A stretch of DNA of 64,000 nt from JABAAE01 sp905480545 (GTDB taxonomy: Bacteria; Planctomycetota; Planctomycetia; Pirellulales; Pirellulaceae): positions 1 through 64,000 of the forward strand of contig CALSOR010000011.1 of the NCBI GenBank assembly GCA_943788025.1, in the 5' to 3' direction. Below, in pieces: positions 40,182-51,295 of the stretch. Both the position numbers and the translations under genes were made by a program. Position 1 is the first letter of the stretch; every line of letters starts with the position of its first letter. The notes below the pieces were generated by a model that ran no database searches, was not told the origin of the DNA, and saw only the letters and a program-made list of their open reading frames with translations.

Positions 40182-42644
40182 ATGATGAAAGACCCAATAC
40201 GCGTCACAACATTGACTCGAATTTGGAAAGAAGTCTGTCGTTTTTTTCGTCCAAGTGAATGGGCCATCTGGCTACTTGGACTGAAGCGATCAACCGCCAA
40301 ACCAAACGAACGAGGATTGATCCTGATTCAAATTGACGGACTTTCCAAATCACAAATGAAACGGGCGGTTGAAAGCGGGCGAATGCCTTTTTTAAGTTCG
40401 CTTCTGGACAAAGAGAATTATTCAAACCACGACTTTTATTCTGGACTTCCCTCCAGCACGCCTGCCGTACAAGGCGAACTTTATTACGGTGTGCCCACAG
40501 CGGTTCCGGCCTTTGGATTTCGTGACCATCGTACCGGGCATTTAGTTCGCATGTTTGCCAACGACATTGCAGCAGAGGTTGAAAACGACCTGAGCAAAGG
40601 AAGACCAGGACTGCTAACCGACGGAAGTTCGTATTGCAATATCTATGGCGGCGGGGCAAAGGATGTCCACTTTTGCGCGACCAGTTTTGGCTGGAGTGAA
40701 TTTCTCAATACTGCCAATCCATTCAAAATTTTTTTGGTAATGTTACTCAACTCCTGGATGTTCATTCGCGTCCTCGGGCTGATGGCTTTGGAAGTATTTC
40801 TCGCTACGTTTGGCTTTTTTCGTGGAATATTTTCGGGCAAACGTTTCTGGCAAGAATTGATCATGATTCCAGCCAGAGTTGTTGTCGTCGTGCTGTTGCG
40901 CTCGCTGGTGACGATCGGCACATGTTACGATTCGGCAAGAGGACAGCCGATTATTCACTTGAACTTGCTGGGTTATGATGAGCAAGCCCATCGTCGGGGA
41001 CCGGGGTCACGGTTTGCCCATTGGGCTTTGCGCGGGATAGATCGCGAGATCAAGCGGATATGGTATTCGGCACATCATGGGGCTGGTCGTGAATACGACA
41101 TCTGGATTTTTTCGGATCATGGACAAGAAGAAACACGGCCGTACGAATTCGACAGCGGAGAATTGATACAGCACGTAGTCGCAAAAATGGTCGACGGGAG
41201 CTGCGAGGATACAAACGAACCGATTCAACAAGTAACCAAACGACTCCCTACTCGTGCGAATTGGATGGGCATTGGCTGGTTGGTTTCTGTTCTTTTTGGA
41301 GAGCAAGATCATGACATCCAAACTCGCTCGCGACTTGTACAAACGGTAACCTCTGGACCGGTGGGTTTTGTCTATCTATTGGATCAAAAGGCCAAGGGTC
41401 TGCGCGACGATTTTGCCTTACGACTTGCAGAAGAAGCCAATGTTCCGATGACGATCGTAGTCGATCCAGATCAGCATTCGCCACAGGCCAAAGTCTTTAC
41501 TTCCCGGGGGCAGTTTGTGCTGCCCAGGGATGCCGAAGACGTATTTGGTGCAGAACATCCGTTTTTACAAGATATCTCAGACGATATGATTCGAATGGCC
41601 AGCCACAAAAACGCTGGAGATATCGTATTAATCGGCTGGAATCGAACGAAAGAATCAACCAGCTTCGTTCTCCAAAATGGTGCTCATGCCGGACCAGGCA
41701 GTCAAGAAACCCATGGATTTGCATTGCTTCCATCCGACACTTTCCTCCCGAAAAACAGCAGGCCCTACCTACGTCCTAATGATTTACGCTTGGCTGCGAT
41801 TGGATTCTTGGATCGTGATTCCGAAGGTCGACTCGTGCGAAAAACCGGGAGAGAACCAGACGCGCCCATCCGCGTGATGACGTACAACGTTCATGCATGC
41901 GTTGGCATGGACGGACAGCTATCACCCGATCGGATCGCGAGGGTCATCGCACAATCGGATGCTGATATTATTTGCTTACAAGAGCTTGATGTATTTCGTC
42001 GCCGTTCGGGCCATTGCGATCAAGCGAAAGAAGTGGCTCGCCACTTGGAAATGCGCCATGAATTCCGGCCAGCCTGGCATTTGGAAGAGGAACAATTTGG
42101 GAATGCGATCCTTACTAAATTACCGATGCGTGTTGTCAAATCCGATTCATTGCATCAACAGAAACCCAATCGTTCCAAACGAAGTGCCATTTGGGTCGAA
42201 ATCGACATCGATACTAATATTTCGTTGCAACTGATCAATACGCACTTAAGTATTTATCCAACCGAGCAACTTGCGCAGGCAACACAATTGGTAGACGATT
42301 GGATCACACCCGCAATGTTACAGGGTCCGGTCGTTTTTTGCGGCGACTTTAATGCTGGTCCTAAATCGCCAACTCACCAAAGAATCTGCAAAACGCTTCG
42401 CGACATCGAATCATATGACTCCAGCCCGACGCGTTCAACATTGTTTAGTCCATTTCCGATATCTCGTGTCGACCACATCTTTGTGTCACCCGGTATCCAA
42501 GCAATGAACAATCAGGTCATGAGGTCACGCCTCGCAAAAATTGCATCCGACCACCTACCCCTCATGAGTGAGCTCAGTTTGTCAGAAGTACCATCGTCAA
42601 AAAATCGCTCAACATCAGCGAATTCTATTCAACACGATACGTGA
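40182..42644 (+). CDS. membrane phosphodiesterase - EEP (endo/exonuclease/phosphatase) fusion
   Basis: 820 aa. The N-terminal ~490 residues are an alkaline-phosphatase/nucleotide-pyrophosphatase superfamily domain (LILIQIDGLSKSQMKRAVES, SSTPAVQGELYYG, LLGYDEQAHRRGPGS, IFSDHGQEE). It is interrupted by membrane helices at about 187-250 (FLVMLLNSWMFIRVLGLMAL...). The C-terminal ~250 residues are a complete EEP domain (RVMTYNVHACVGMDG, IICLQELDVFRR, FCGDFNAGP, ISRVDHIFVS, SDHLPL). Two metal-dependent phosphodiesterase folds on one membrane-anchored chain imply phospholipid or nucleotide breakdown; substrate unknown. The stop lies beside the next gene. Confidence 0.88.
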   Translation: MMKDPIRVTTLTRIWKEVCRFFRPSEWAIWLLGLKRSTAKPNERGLILIQIDGLSKSQMKRAVESGRMPFLSSLLDKENYSNHDFYSGLPSSTPAVQGELYYGVPTAVPAFGFRDHRTGHLVRMFANDIAAEVENDLSKGRPGLLTDGSSYCNIYGGGAKDVHFCATSFGWSEFLNTANPFKIFLVMLLNSWMFIRVLGLMALEVFLATFGFFRGIFSGKRFWQELIMIPARVVVVVLLRSLVTIGTCYDSARGQPIIHLNLLGYDEQAHRRGPGSRFAHWALRGIDREIKRIWYSAHHGAGREYDIWIFSDHGQEETRPYEFDSGELIQHVVAKMVDGSCEDTNEPIQQVTKRLPTRANWMGIGWLVSVLFGEQDHDIQTRSRLVQTVTSGPVGFVYLLDQKAKGLRDDFALRLAEEANVPMTIVVDPDQHSPQAKVFTSRGQFVLPRDAEDVFGAEHPFLQDISDDMIRMASHKNAGDIVLIGWNRTKESTSFVLQNGAHAGPGSQETHGFALLPSDTFLPKNSRPYLRPNDLRLAAIGFLDRDSEGRLVRKTGREPDAPIRVMTYNVHACVGMDGQLSPDRIARVIAQSDADIICLQELDVFRRRSGHCDQAKEVARHLEMRHEFRPAWHLEEEQFGNAILTKLPMRVVKSDSLHQQKPNRSKRSAIWVEIDIDTNISLQLINTHLSIYPTEQLAQATQLVDDWITPAMLQGPVVFCGDFNAGPKSPTHQRICKTLRDIESYDSSPTRSTLFSPFPISRVDHIFVSPGIQAMNNQVMRSRLAKIASDHLPLMSELSLSEVPSSKNRSTSANSIQHDT

Positions 42645-42724
42645 TAAACAATCGCCAGCTTAATTTAGAACATCTTCGAATCAAAAAAACGTGGCCAAGC
42701 ACAACGCAACAGGAGTTTTTCCAC

Positions 42725-45700
42725 ATGCAACATTGCAACCGAACCTTTTTCGCTTTTCTGACGAGTCTTTCTGTTCTTTGCGGCCTGGCGGTTTTTACGT
42801 CAGCCCAGTCTGACTACAAACTTCAACCACTGAAATACAACCACCCCGGATTAAATGTTGATCTTGGCGTCGGATTGTGGGCGTTTCCAATGCCACTGGA
42901 TTACGATGGCGACGGCGATATGGACTTGCTGGTAGGTTGTCCGGACAAACCTTCGCAGGGGACATACTTCTTTGAGAACCCAACACAGGACGCAAGCATA
43001 AAATCGCCGGTATTCAAACCAGGAGTTCGCATCGGAGACGGGTATCACTTCATGATGCTCAGTCAAATCAACGGTGAATCAGTGATCCTCAGGCCGAGCA
43101 AAGAATACCGACGCGACCCGAAATCGGGCAAATTTAATTTCAGCAAACCAGCACCAATTGCTGCACCTTCCAATCCCAACTCCCGGGTGAACGGACGCAC
43201 TCGCGGCAATATGTGGCGGTACGTCGATTTTGACGGTGACGGGGACCACGATATTGCTGTTGGTAGCGGCGACTGGACGGACCTTGGATGGGACCATGCT
43301 TATGACAATGCTGGAAACTGGCGGAATGGACCACTACACGGCTACGTCTACATCGTCACCAATCACGGAAGCGACGCGAATCCCCAATACACCCATTCAC
43401 CTTTTCGACTACGAGCAGGTGGCGGCGAAGTCGACGTCTACGGTTGGCCGTCGCCTAACTTCGCGGACTTCGATGGCGACGGCGACCTCGATTTGCTGTG
43501 TGGTGAATTTCTTGACGGCTTCACCTACTTTCAGAACATCGGCTCACGAAAAAAACCGCAGTATTCGGCCGGTCAGAGACTACAGACTCATGACGGCGAT
43601 CCATTAACGATGCATTTGCAAATGATAACGCCCACCGCCGTAGACTGGGACTCTGATGGCGACATCGACTTGATTGTTGGTGACGAAGACGGGCGTGTGG
43701 CGTTTGTCGAAAACACCGGCGAACTTCGCGATGGCTGTCCGCAATTTAAAGCTCCCGTTTATTTCAAACAGCAGGCCGACACGCTCAAGTTTGGAGCACT
43801 CGCTACGCCATTTTCCTACGACTGGGATGGCGACGGCGATCAAGACATTATTTGCGGGAACACCGCGGGGTCCATTGGCTACTTCGAAAATCTGGGTGAA
43901 GGCCAAAATGGACTTCCGAAATGGAATGCCCCGGTGTTGCTCAATACCAAAACGGAAAGGGGCATGCGACCGTTTCGCGTGATGGCTGGACCGAACGGTT
44001 CGATCCAAGGTCCTTGCGAAGCAAAGTGGGGATACACGACGCTGTCGGTTGCTGACTGGGATGGTGATGGTGATGGTGATATCGTTTACAACTCAATTCT
44101 GGGGCGTGTTGGCCTGTTGCTCAACGAAGACGGCGATCTTTTCGAAAAGCAATTCGACATGGGCCGCCGCGAATTTCCGGCAAGCTGGTATTGGTGGCAG
44201 AGACCCTCAAGCGAAACACTGACTCAATGGCGCACAACGCCCTTGGCAGTCGATTTCAATCGTGATGGCAAGCTTGATCTGGTCATGCTCGATCAGGAGG
44301 GGTATTTGACGCTGCGGACAGGCACTGGCATCGCACACCGCATCTTTATCGATGAATCCGGCAAAGCCTTGCAATTGAACTCAGGCACATGTGGCAGCTC
44401 CGGACGTGTTAAATTGGCAATGGCCGATTGGGACGGCGACTCACGAATGGACTTGTTGGTCAATTCGGAAAACGCAACGTGGTATCGGAACTGCGAAACT
44501 CGAGACGGAAAAGTAGTATTAAAAAAGATTGGCAATTTAGCCAAACGAAATGTCGCCGGGCATACGTCGAGTCCTGCGATTTGCGATTTCGATCGTGACG
44601 GCAGACCGGATCTATTGGTCGGCAGTGAAAATGGTCGAATTTATCACGCTCATCACGATGACTGCATTTCGTTTAGTGCAGAGCAAATGACGGCGAAACG
44701 CATTGATGCAACTCAATCGCCGCGATTTTCCGGGCTCATCCTTGAGGAATTTGTTTACGAAAAAGCGTCATTCAAGGAATGCCATGCTTCGACAATTTGC
44801 CAAACCACGCGAGGGTTGGTGGCCTCATGGTTCGGAGGCAGCAAAGAGGGAAAGAATGATGTTGGAATTTGGACGAGCTATCACGATGGCAAAAAGTGGA
44901 CTTCGCCTGTTCAGGTGGCGAATGGAGTTCAAAACGATGGACTTCGATATCCGTGCTGGAATCCAGTGCTCTTCCAACCTCCGGGTGACGCGCCGACGTT
45001 ATTGTTTTTCAAGGTTGGCCCCAACCCGCGGGAGTGGTGGGGTGAAATGATGATCAGCTACGATCGCGGACGCACGTTTCGTGAACGGCGAAGACTGCCT
45101 GAAGGCATTGACGGCCCGGTTCGTTGTAAACCACTTTTACTTTCCAACGGTACGACTCTTTACTGCGGATCATCTACCGAGTCGGACGGTTGGCGAGTTC
45201 ACTTTGAGTCCGTTCGGTTAGTTGACGGGATCCCCACAGGTCGCTGGAATCGAATTGGTCCAATCAATGAAGCCAGTGAGTTCAATGCGATCCAGCCGAC
45301 CTTCCTGAAACATCGCGATGGTCGATTGCAAGCTCTTTGCAGGACCCAAGAGGGGTTCATCGCTAACAGCTTCTCCGCGGATAGCGGCCAAACATGGTCA
45401 TCCCTGAAAGCAACGAATCTACCCAATCCGAATTCAGGAATCGAAGCGGTCACGCTTTTTGATGGACGCCATTTGCTGATATACAATCACCTGGGATCGG
45501 GAACCAATGGCTGGGGGCGCCGAGGCATGTTGAATCTTGCCATTTCCGAGGATGGGTTGAACTGGCGCAAAGCAGCTGTGCTGGAGAAACAACAGGGGGC
45601 CGAGTTTAGTTATCCGGCAATCATCCAATCAACAGATGGAAAAGTTCACATTACTTACACCTGGAAACGGCAACGAATAAAACACCTTGTACTCGACCCG

Positions 45701-45754
45701 GCAAAACTCGTTCAGGGAAAGACGCTTGGCAAAGGCGATTGGGACGCACAGTAG
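42725..45754 (+). CDS. secreted FG-GAP/VCBS repeat protein with C-terminal sialidase-like domain
   Basis: 1009 aa from the ATG at 42725, preceded by AGGAG at about 9 bases; the frame is open back to 42641. Signal peptide MQHCNRTFFAFLTSLSVLC...AQS. The first ~660 residues hold nine calcium-loop repeats of the type DYDGDGDMDLLVG, DFDGDGDHDIAVG, DWDGDGDQDIICG and DFDRDGRPDLLVG, an integrin-like propeller. The last ~350 residues resemble a six-bladed sialidase: LVASWFGGSKEGKNDVGIW, BNR-like SYDRGRTF, SADSGQTW and SEDGLNW. A secreted glycan-binding glycosidase is inferred; the joined arrangement is uncommon. Confidence 0.88.
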   Translation: MQHCNRTFFAFLTSLSVLCGLAVFTSAQSDYKLQPLKYNHPGLNVDLGVGLWAFPMPLDYDGDGDMDLLVGCPDKPSQGTYFFENPTQDASIKSPVFKPGVRIGDGYHFMMLSQINGESVILRPSKEYRRDPKSGKFNFSKPAPIAAPSNPNSRVNGRTRGNMWRYVDFDGDGDHDIAVGSGDWTDLGWDHAYDNAGNWRNGPLHGYVYIVTNHGSDANPQYTHSPFRLRAGGGEVDVYGWPSPNFADFDGDGDLDLLCGEFLDGFTYFQNIGSRKKPQYSAGQRLQTHDGDPLTMHLQMITPTAVDWDSDGDIDLIVGDEDGRVAFVENTGELRDGCPQFKAPVYFKQQADTLKFGALATPFSYDWDGDGDQDIICGNTAGSIGYFENLGEGQNGLPKWNAPVLLNTKTERGMRPFRVMAGPNGSIQGPCEAKWGYTTLSVADWDGDGDGDIVYNSILGRVGLLLNEDGDLFEKQFDMGRREFPASWYWWQRPSSETLTQWRTTPLAVDFNRDGKLDLVMLDQEGYLTLRTGTGIAHRIFIDESGKALQLNSGTCGSSGRVKLAMADWDGDSRMDLLVNSENATWYRNCETRDGKVVLKKIGNLAKRNVAGHTSSPAICDFDRDGRPDLLVGSENGRIYHAHHDDCISFSAEQMTAKRIDATQSPRFSGLILEEFVYEKASFKECHASTICQTTRGLVASWFGGSKEGKNDVGIWTSYHDGKKWTSPVQVANGVQNDGLRYPCWNPVLFQPPGDAPTLLFFKVGPNPREWWGEMMISYDRGRTFRERRRLPEGIDGPVRCKPLLLSNGTTLYCGSSTESDGWRVHFESVRLVDGIPTGRWNRIGPINEASEFNAIQPTFLKHRDGRLQALCRTQEGFIANSFSADSGQTWSSLKATNLPNPNSGIEAVTLFDGRHLLIYNHLGSGTNGWGRRGMLNLAISEDGLNWRKAAVLEKQQGAEFSYPAIIQSTDGKVHITYTWKRQRIKHLVLDPAKLVQGKTLGKGDWDAQ

Positions 45755-45963
45755 GGACGAAGCTTCGAGTGTGCATTGGAACGCAGCGTGGGGTTTCAGC
45801 TTAATCGTTGACGTGGCGGACGCGCTGAGTCGTGACGCTGAGAATTCGGTCAGATATCGCCGGAACAAACGAAGTTTGTCTAGCGGTGCGCGATCTTATA
45901 CTTTGGCTGAAAGTCAAATGCAAATTAAAAACAGCTTTTTTTTAAAATTGTTCACACTTTGAG

Positions 45964-45991
45964 TTGACAAGTTGTGAACCTCCTATATATT
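45964..45991 (+). promoter_or_regulatory. 16S rRNA promoter
   Basis: A consensus -35 TTGACA at 45964-45969 and -10 TATATT at 45986-45991, spaced 16 bases, about 270 bases before the 16S 5' end. It is the best sigma-70-like promoter seen in the window. An AT-rich stretch lies immediately upstream (45915-45955), possibly an UP element. Confidence 0.75.
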
Positions 45992-46031
45992 AGTCTTTTC
46001 CCCAAACGGAGTTTAACTCTTGCTGGGGTAT

Positions 46032-46043
46032 TGATCTTTGACA
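46032..46043 (+). promoter_or_regulatory. boxA-like rRNA antitermination element
   Basis: TGATCTTTGACA in the leader matches the E. coli boxA TGCTCTTTAACA at 10 of 12 positions and lies between promoter and 16S, where NusB/S10 antitermination complexes load. Confidence 0.65.
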
Positions 46044-46105
46044 TTTTAGTAGTGAAATTCCAAATCAATTTCTTTTGAGAGATTGTGACGATACTTAAAA
46101 AATGT

Positions 46106-46133
46106 ACCTGGTTGTTATGATTCACAATCAGGT
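46106..46133 (+). other. leader hairpin before 16S
   Basis: Arms acctggttgt and acaatcaggt pair (with one G-U) around an 8-base loop in the rRNA leader. Possible processing or boxC-like structure. Confidence 0.45.
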
Positions 46134-46262
46134 TCCAGCCAAACTTTTCGGCTAACTTAGCTATTGAATTAGGCAACTAATGAATTAGTTAGACATCTGC
46201 ATTGGTATTATTGGGGCAATTAACTTGTTATTGTTTTGATTTATTGATGTGGTAAGCATAAA

Positions 46263-47783
<1,521 letters not shown>

Positions 47784-47920
47784 TATCAGTTACATCATGG
47801 TGACATGTTGTAACTAATCGTGGGAACAGTCTCTTGTAAAGAATTGGTACTCAACTCTTGATTCGCTTCGGCAAATCAATTGAAGTGTAAAGTTGGAAAA
47901 GTAGCTACTATCATATAAGA

Positions 47921-47950
47921 AACCCGTCTCGGGAAACCGAGACGGGTTTT
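47921..47950 (+). terminator. rho-independent terminator of the 16S unit
   Basis: A 12-bp perfect stem (aacccgtctcgg / ccgagacgggtt) around a GAAA tetraloop, followed by tttt. It ends the orphan 16S transcript about 145 bases past the rRNA; two weaker hairpins lie between (near 47785-47819 and 47860-47885) that may be processing signals. Confidence 0.9.
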
Positions 47951-48786
47951 CTGCTTTCTTGAGCAAGAAAATGCTTTCTAGTTCCATGCAAACCAGATTC
48001 AAGCACTTCTAGATCTTCTCAAAAACGTCAAGCAAACCCAACAGTGCAAGATCGATCTACACTTGTTAAACCGCGTAGGAATCGCCCCGCGGTGTTTTCG
48101 CCTCCCTTGACCATACACATTTTCATTTCGATGCCGCCTCTCTTCGTCGATTGAACGGTCTTTCATTTCAAACCTCAGCGACCTTAAGGACGCTTGTTCA
48201 CCATTATCTCCTTAAGGGGATTCATGATGAATCAAACTCTGAATCAAAGCCCTTCACATTCTCACTCACGAAAACAACCACTTGCGCCAGCACCGGGTCC
48301 AGCATCGACCAGCCACGGTCAGATAAGCTCCGCAAGATGCGGTGATTAACTGGGCTTGGCACCAATGCTGAATCGATGATCGAGGGCACTCCCACCGCCG
48401 TCCAATTAGCTGTGACGATCATTCGGGCATTGAAGATCCGTTTCTACCGGCGGAGTTTTTCTCCGTGCGTCAGACGGAGATACGCCCACGAATGCCCCAT
48501 CGCGAAAATTAGCACGGCTCGCACAGATGAAGACGAAAACTTTCTGAGTTGAAAGGCATAGTGTCGAGCTGCCCATTTTCAAGATAACGTTCTCATTTTT
48601 CAGAGGCTCTCCTGTAAAAAACCTGCAAAGCAATCTTGAGATTTACCAAGTCAATGGTTCAACTTGGAGGAAAAGATAAGATTAAAAAGTGGCGACCCAA
48701 AATGTATTGAACCAACGGACGGTTCTCAAACTTTCCTACACGTTGACGGCCAGAAAAATTTTTCAGGATACTAGCGAATCACTTCG
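47951..48786. other. gene-free stretch downstream of 16S
   Basis: About 830 bases with only short, featureless frames on both strands. No tRNA, 23S or 5S. Nothing recognised. Confidence 0.5.
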
Positions 48787-49095
48787 ATGATGGAACGCCG
48801 CCAGACTGTCGACAATCGCGGTGACAAACTGCTTATGATCTTCACCGAACCCGAAGCGCAAGATTTCTGGCTCACACCCGGCGACGAATTCGAGATTCGC
48901 GCCCTGATCACCGATCCCAAAGTGAACTTTGAAATCGCGTTCCATGAAGAAGGCATTTCCGCTTATCCGCCGCACAAAATGGGATATATCACCGTATGGT
49001 GCGGCAACGAAGAATTACATTGCGGGCATCAACGACCGGCAGGGTGGGGTGAAGGGCGCAGACCACTTGCTGACGCTTTGCCGCCGGACCATTGA
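48787..49095 (+). CDS. small orphan protein
   Basis: 102 aa, hypothetical. Codon use is consistent and the composition is protein-like: acidic beta-rich core (FTEPEAQDFWLTPGDEFEI, MGYITVWCGNEELHCGHQRP) with two conserved-looking cysteines and no signal or membrane segment. I recall a paralogous planctomycete family of small proteins ending CGHQRPxGW, but no function is known. The tail beyond that motif may be extra. It is the first of two small genes in the cassette-like stretch. Confidence 0.6.
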   Translation: MMERRQTVDNRGDKLLMIFTEPEAQDFWLTPGDEFEIRALITDPKVNFEIAFHEEGISAYPPHKMGYITVWCGNEELHCGHQRPAGWGEGRRPLADALPPDH

Positions 49096-49112
49096 TTGAT
49101 TGTTTCGTTTTT

Positions 49113-49254
49113 GAAAACATGATTTTTACACTCTGGCCTTCGGCACACCTTCCGCGTTTGGCCAAGCGGGCTTGCTTTGGCAGAATTTCTCGCAGTTCAA
49201 ACATCGCTCGGTTCGCTCAGGGAAGTGTCGCAAAAACCTTCCGTTATGTGCCAC
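49113..49254 (+). repeat. cassette-like spacer, copy 1
   Basis: About 140 bases related to 49669-49800: shared blocks include acatg-tttttac, ggc-cacctt, gttttggc-a-gcgggct-gc and gatttctcg-agttca (by-eye alignment). It ends in GTTATGTGCCAC (49243-49254), the exact inverse of GTGGCACATAAC at 49664-49675. Internal self-complementarity is seen (gccaagc / gcttg). It ends 3 bases before the next gene's ATG, as an integron attC site would. Confidence 0.45.
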
Positions 49255-49257
49255 TAG

Positions 49258-49605
49258 ATGATTCGCGATTCACTAGCGCCTTCACTTCGAGAGCGTTTCC
49301 CGGACGTCCCGCTTACCTATCGTGATGCGTCACAGCCGTTCGCTCGCTTGACCTGTCCCTGCACTGAGCTTGGCGACCTCGAAATCCACGATGACGGCGA
49401 CGAGGCCACGGTCTCTCTTACCAAGATCACTCACAACCACTTCAATCCATACAAACAGATGCCCGACGCTGACCGTGATGCTTGGGTAACCGACGCTGTT
49501 CTCGACCCTCTCGATGCTCTGTTTGACGATCGGTTACGCGTTTACTGCTCTTCGGATCGCCGTCAGGCAGGTTCGCAACAGCACGACACTCCGATTGACC
49601 GCTAA
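49258..49605 (+). CDS. small orphan protein flanked by inverted 12-mers
   Basis: 115 aa, hypothetical: MIRDSLAPSLRERFPDVPL, then PCTELGDLEIHDDGDEATVS and ITHNHFNPY, acidic and soluble, no signal peptide. From memory, similar small proteins occur in other pirellulaceans. The ATG begins 3 bases after the 12-mer GTTATGTGCCAC and the gene ends 58 bases before its inverse copy, so the unit behaves like a mobile cassette. No function can be assigned. Confidence 0.6.
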   Translation: MIRDSLAPSLRERFPDVPLTYRDASQPFARLTCPCTELGDLEIHDDGDEATVSLTKITHNHFNPYKQMPDADRDAWVTDAVLDPLDALFDDRLRVYCSSDRRQAGSQQHDTPIDR

Positions 49606-49663
49606 GAGCCTGTTGTAGGCGGTGAGCAATACTATTGCTACGTTTGGTCTGGCCCAGTGGCCC

Positions 49664-49800
49664 GTGGCACATAACATGTTTTTTACGCTTGATCTTAGGC
49701 GCACCTTTCTTGTTTTGGCAACGCGGGCTGGCATTGGTACGATTTCTCGTAGTTCAGTTTCGCTTGTCACAGGCCATTTCGCTGCTTTTCGCATACAACT
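49664..49800 (+). repeat. cassette-like spacer, copy 2
   Basis: Begins with GTGGCACATAAC (49664-49675), then resembles copy 1 over about 120 bases. Its far end (near 49790-49800) has decayed: where copy 1 reads ccgttatgtgccac this reads ccttacgacaccgc. Together with copy 1 it brackets the 115-aa gene. Confidence 0.4.
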
Positions 49801-49918
49801 GCAATATCCCTTACGACACCGCTGACTCCGCGCGAATCGACACAACAGAGCACCAGGTCGAGCTTGAATGTAAAGCGGCCAGCCTTGGCCATATTTCAAT
49901 CTCTGGCGTGCCCGATAA

Positions 49919-51139
49919 TCAGCTCGGTGACGATGGTAATCGCTTGCACTTTGCGTTTGCAATCGACCAATCGTGGCCGACCAAGTCCTGACCTTCGTTG
50001 TAGCTGTCCCAACTCAAACGATCGACGAACGAGAAACCATTCACAAGACTCAACGTCAGCTTGGCTCCAAACTCCGTGTCACGACCTGCCTTACCGCGTT
50101 TGATCGGCCGTACATGAGGCTGGCTGATGCTGATGATACGATCATCAACGCGGACACTGTGAGATTGGTGCATCTCCATCTGTTGCCGATAAACTTCATG
50201 GCTCACAAACAGTGCCTGATACAATCGCTTACCAAGGCATTGCAGTGAAAGTGAATCCGGTTCGCCAAGTAATCTGCTGATCACACGCAGGTTGCGGCCG
50301 AGGTAACCCAGTTGCTGACGCCGAGCGGCGCGAACCTGTTTGCCACTGGGCTTTTTACGCTTGGTGAACGATAGAAAACGAAGCCGAGCTTTTTGGCGAT
50401 ACGTGCGGGGACGTTTGAACTTGCCAATGCGAGGGCGATGCAGTCGGTCGATGATCAACTCCGTTTTCTCGCGGGCTTCGTTGAGCAGGCTGATATCTGT
50501 CGGGTAGCGAATGTCGGCTGGAGCACACGTGGCATCGGAGATTAATCGCCCCTGGTTGAGCGTTGATCCCGGTGGAACATCTGTGGTGGGTTGTGAATCT
50601 TGGGACTCATCGGTCGGGCTCGCAACATCATTGGCGGAACCACATGACGCTGAGCCGGGAGGCTCGTTATCATTTTCAGGTGCATCAGAATTTTCAGTGG
50701 ACGCCGCAGGCTCATCATCTGAGTTGTCTTGACGCTCAACCGATGCGATGGCAATCGCTTGGCTGATCTGCTGCATCCCGTCAACTCCAAAGCGTTTGCG
50801 AAACTCAACCATCAACGACGGGTCAAAGGGGCGTTTCTCAGTAAACTCCTCGAGGCCGATGAAGTATTGCAAATACGGATTCTCGCGGATCGTTTCTACG
50901 GTTTCGCGATCGGTCAGTCCCAGTCGTTCCTTGATAATCAAAGCTCCCAACGCAACGCGAGCAGGCACGATCGGAGCACCAAAGTCACTCCGTCGACCAG
51001 CATGGTAGATATCTTCGGCAAGCTCCCAAGGCACAATCTTTGACAATTGAACCCAGCGGTTGTCGGCATTCAACCGACCGCTGAACGGAAGATAAAAGTC
51101 AATGAACTCAAGCTGATCCGGATTGCTGCGGCGATACAT
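49919..51139 (-). pseudogene. IS1182-type transposase, 3' truncated
   Basis: 406-aa frame. The N-terminal domain is typical (MYRRSNPDQLEFIDFYLPF, IIKERLGLTDRETVETIREN, DPSLMVEFRKRFG), followed by the low-complexity insert and the start of the DDE region (GAKLTLSLVNGFSFVDRLSWDSYNEG). Similarity stops at about codon 386 (49982): a full element would continue for some 130-150 more residues including catalytic acids. The last 20 codons are foreign sequence read antisense. So this is an inactive remnant. Confidence 0.85.
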
Positions 51140-51295
51140 GGAAAGGTTCGGCGACGTGAGGCTGGAAATACCAAAAAACGGCAGAACAAGTGCAAGGATA
51201 TTTCAATGAATCCAAAACATTCCTTGCACCCGAAACAAAAGTTTAGCGCCATCTAACCACAAAAAACAAGGTGGATCACTTATTCAGCAGCCCCC
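49982..51295 (-). mobile_element. IS1182-family element remnant
   Basis: Covers the transposase remnant plus its upstream non-coding end. The candidate outer end is gggggctgctgaataagtga (reverse strand, 51276-51295), which looks like an IS1182-type terminus; the opposite end was lost at about 49982, so no inverted-repeat pair or target duplication can be shown. Confidence 0.5.

Noticed and set aside
49113..49254. Idea that the 12-mer inverted repeats are IS terminal repeats
   Set aside because: No transposase lies between them; only a 115-aa non-transposase gene, so a cassette or MITE-like explanation fits better.
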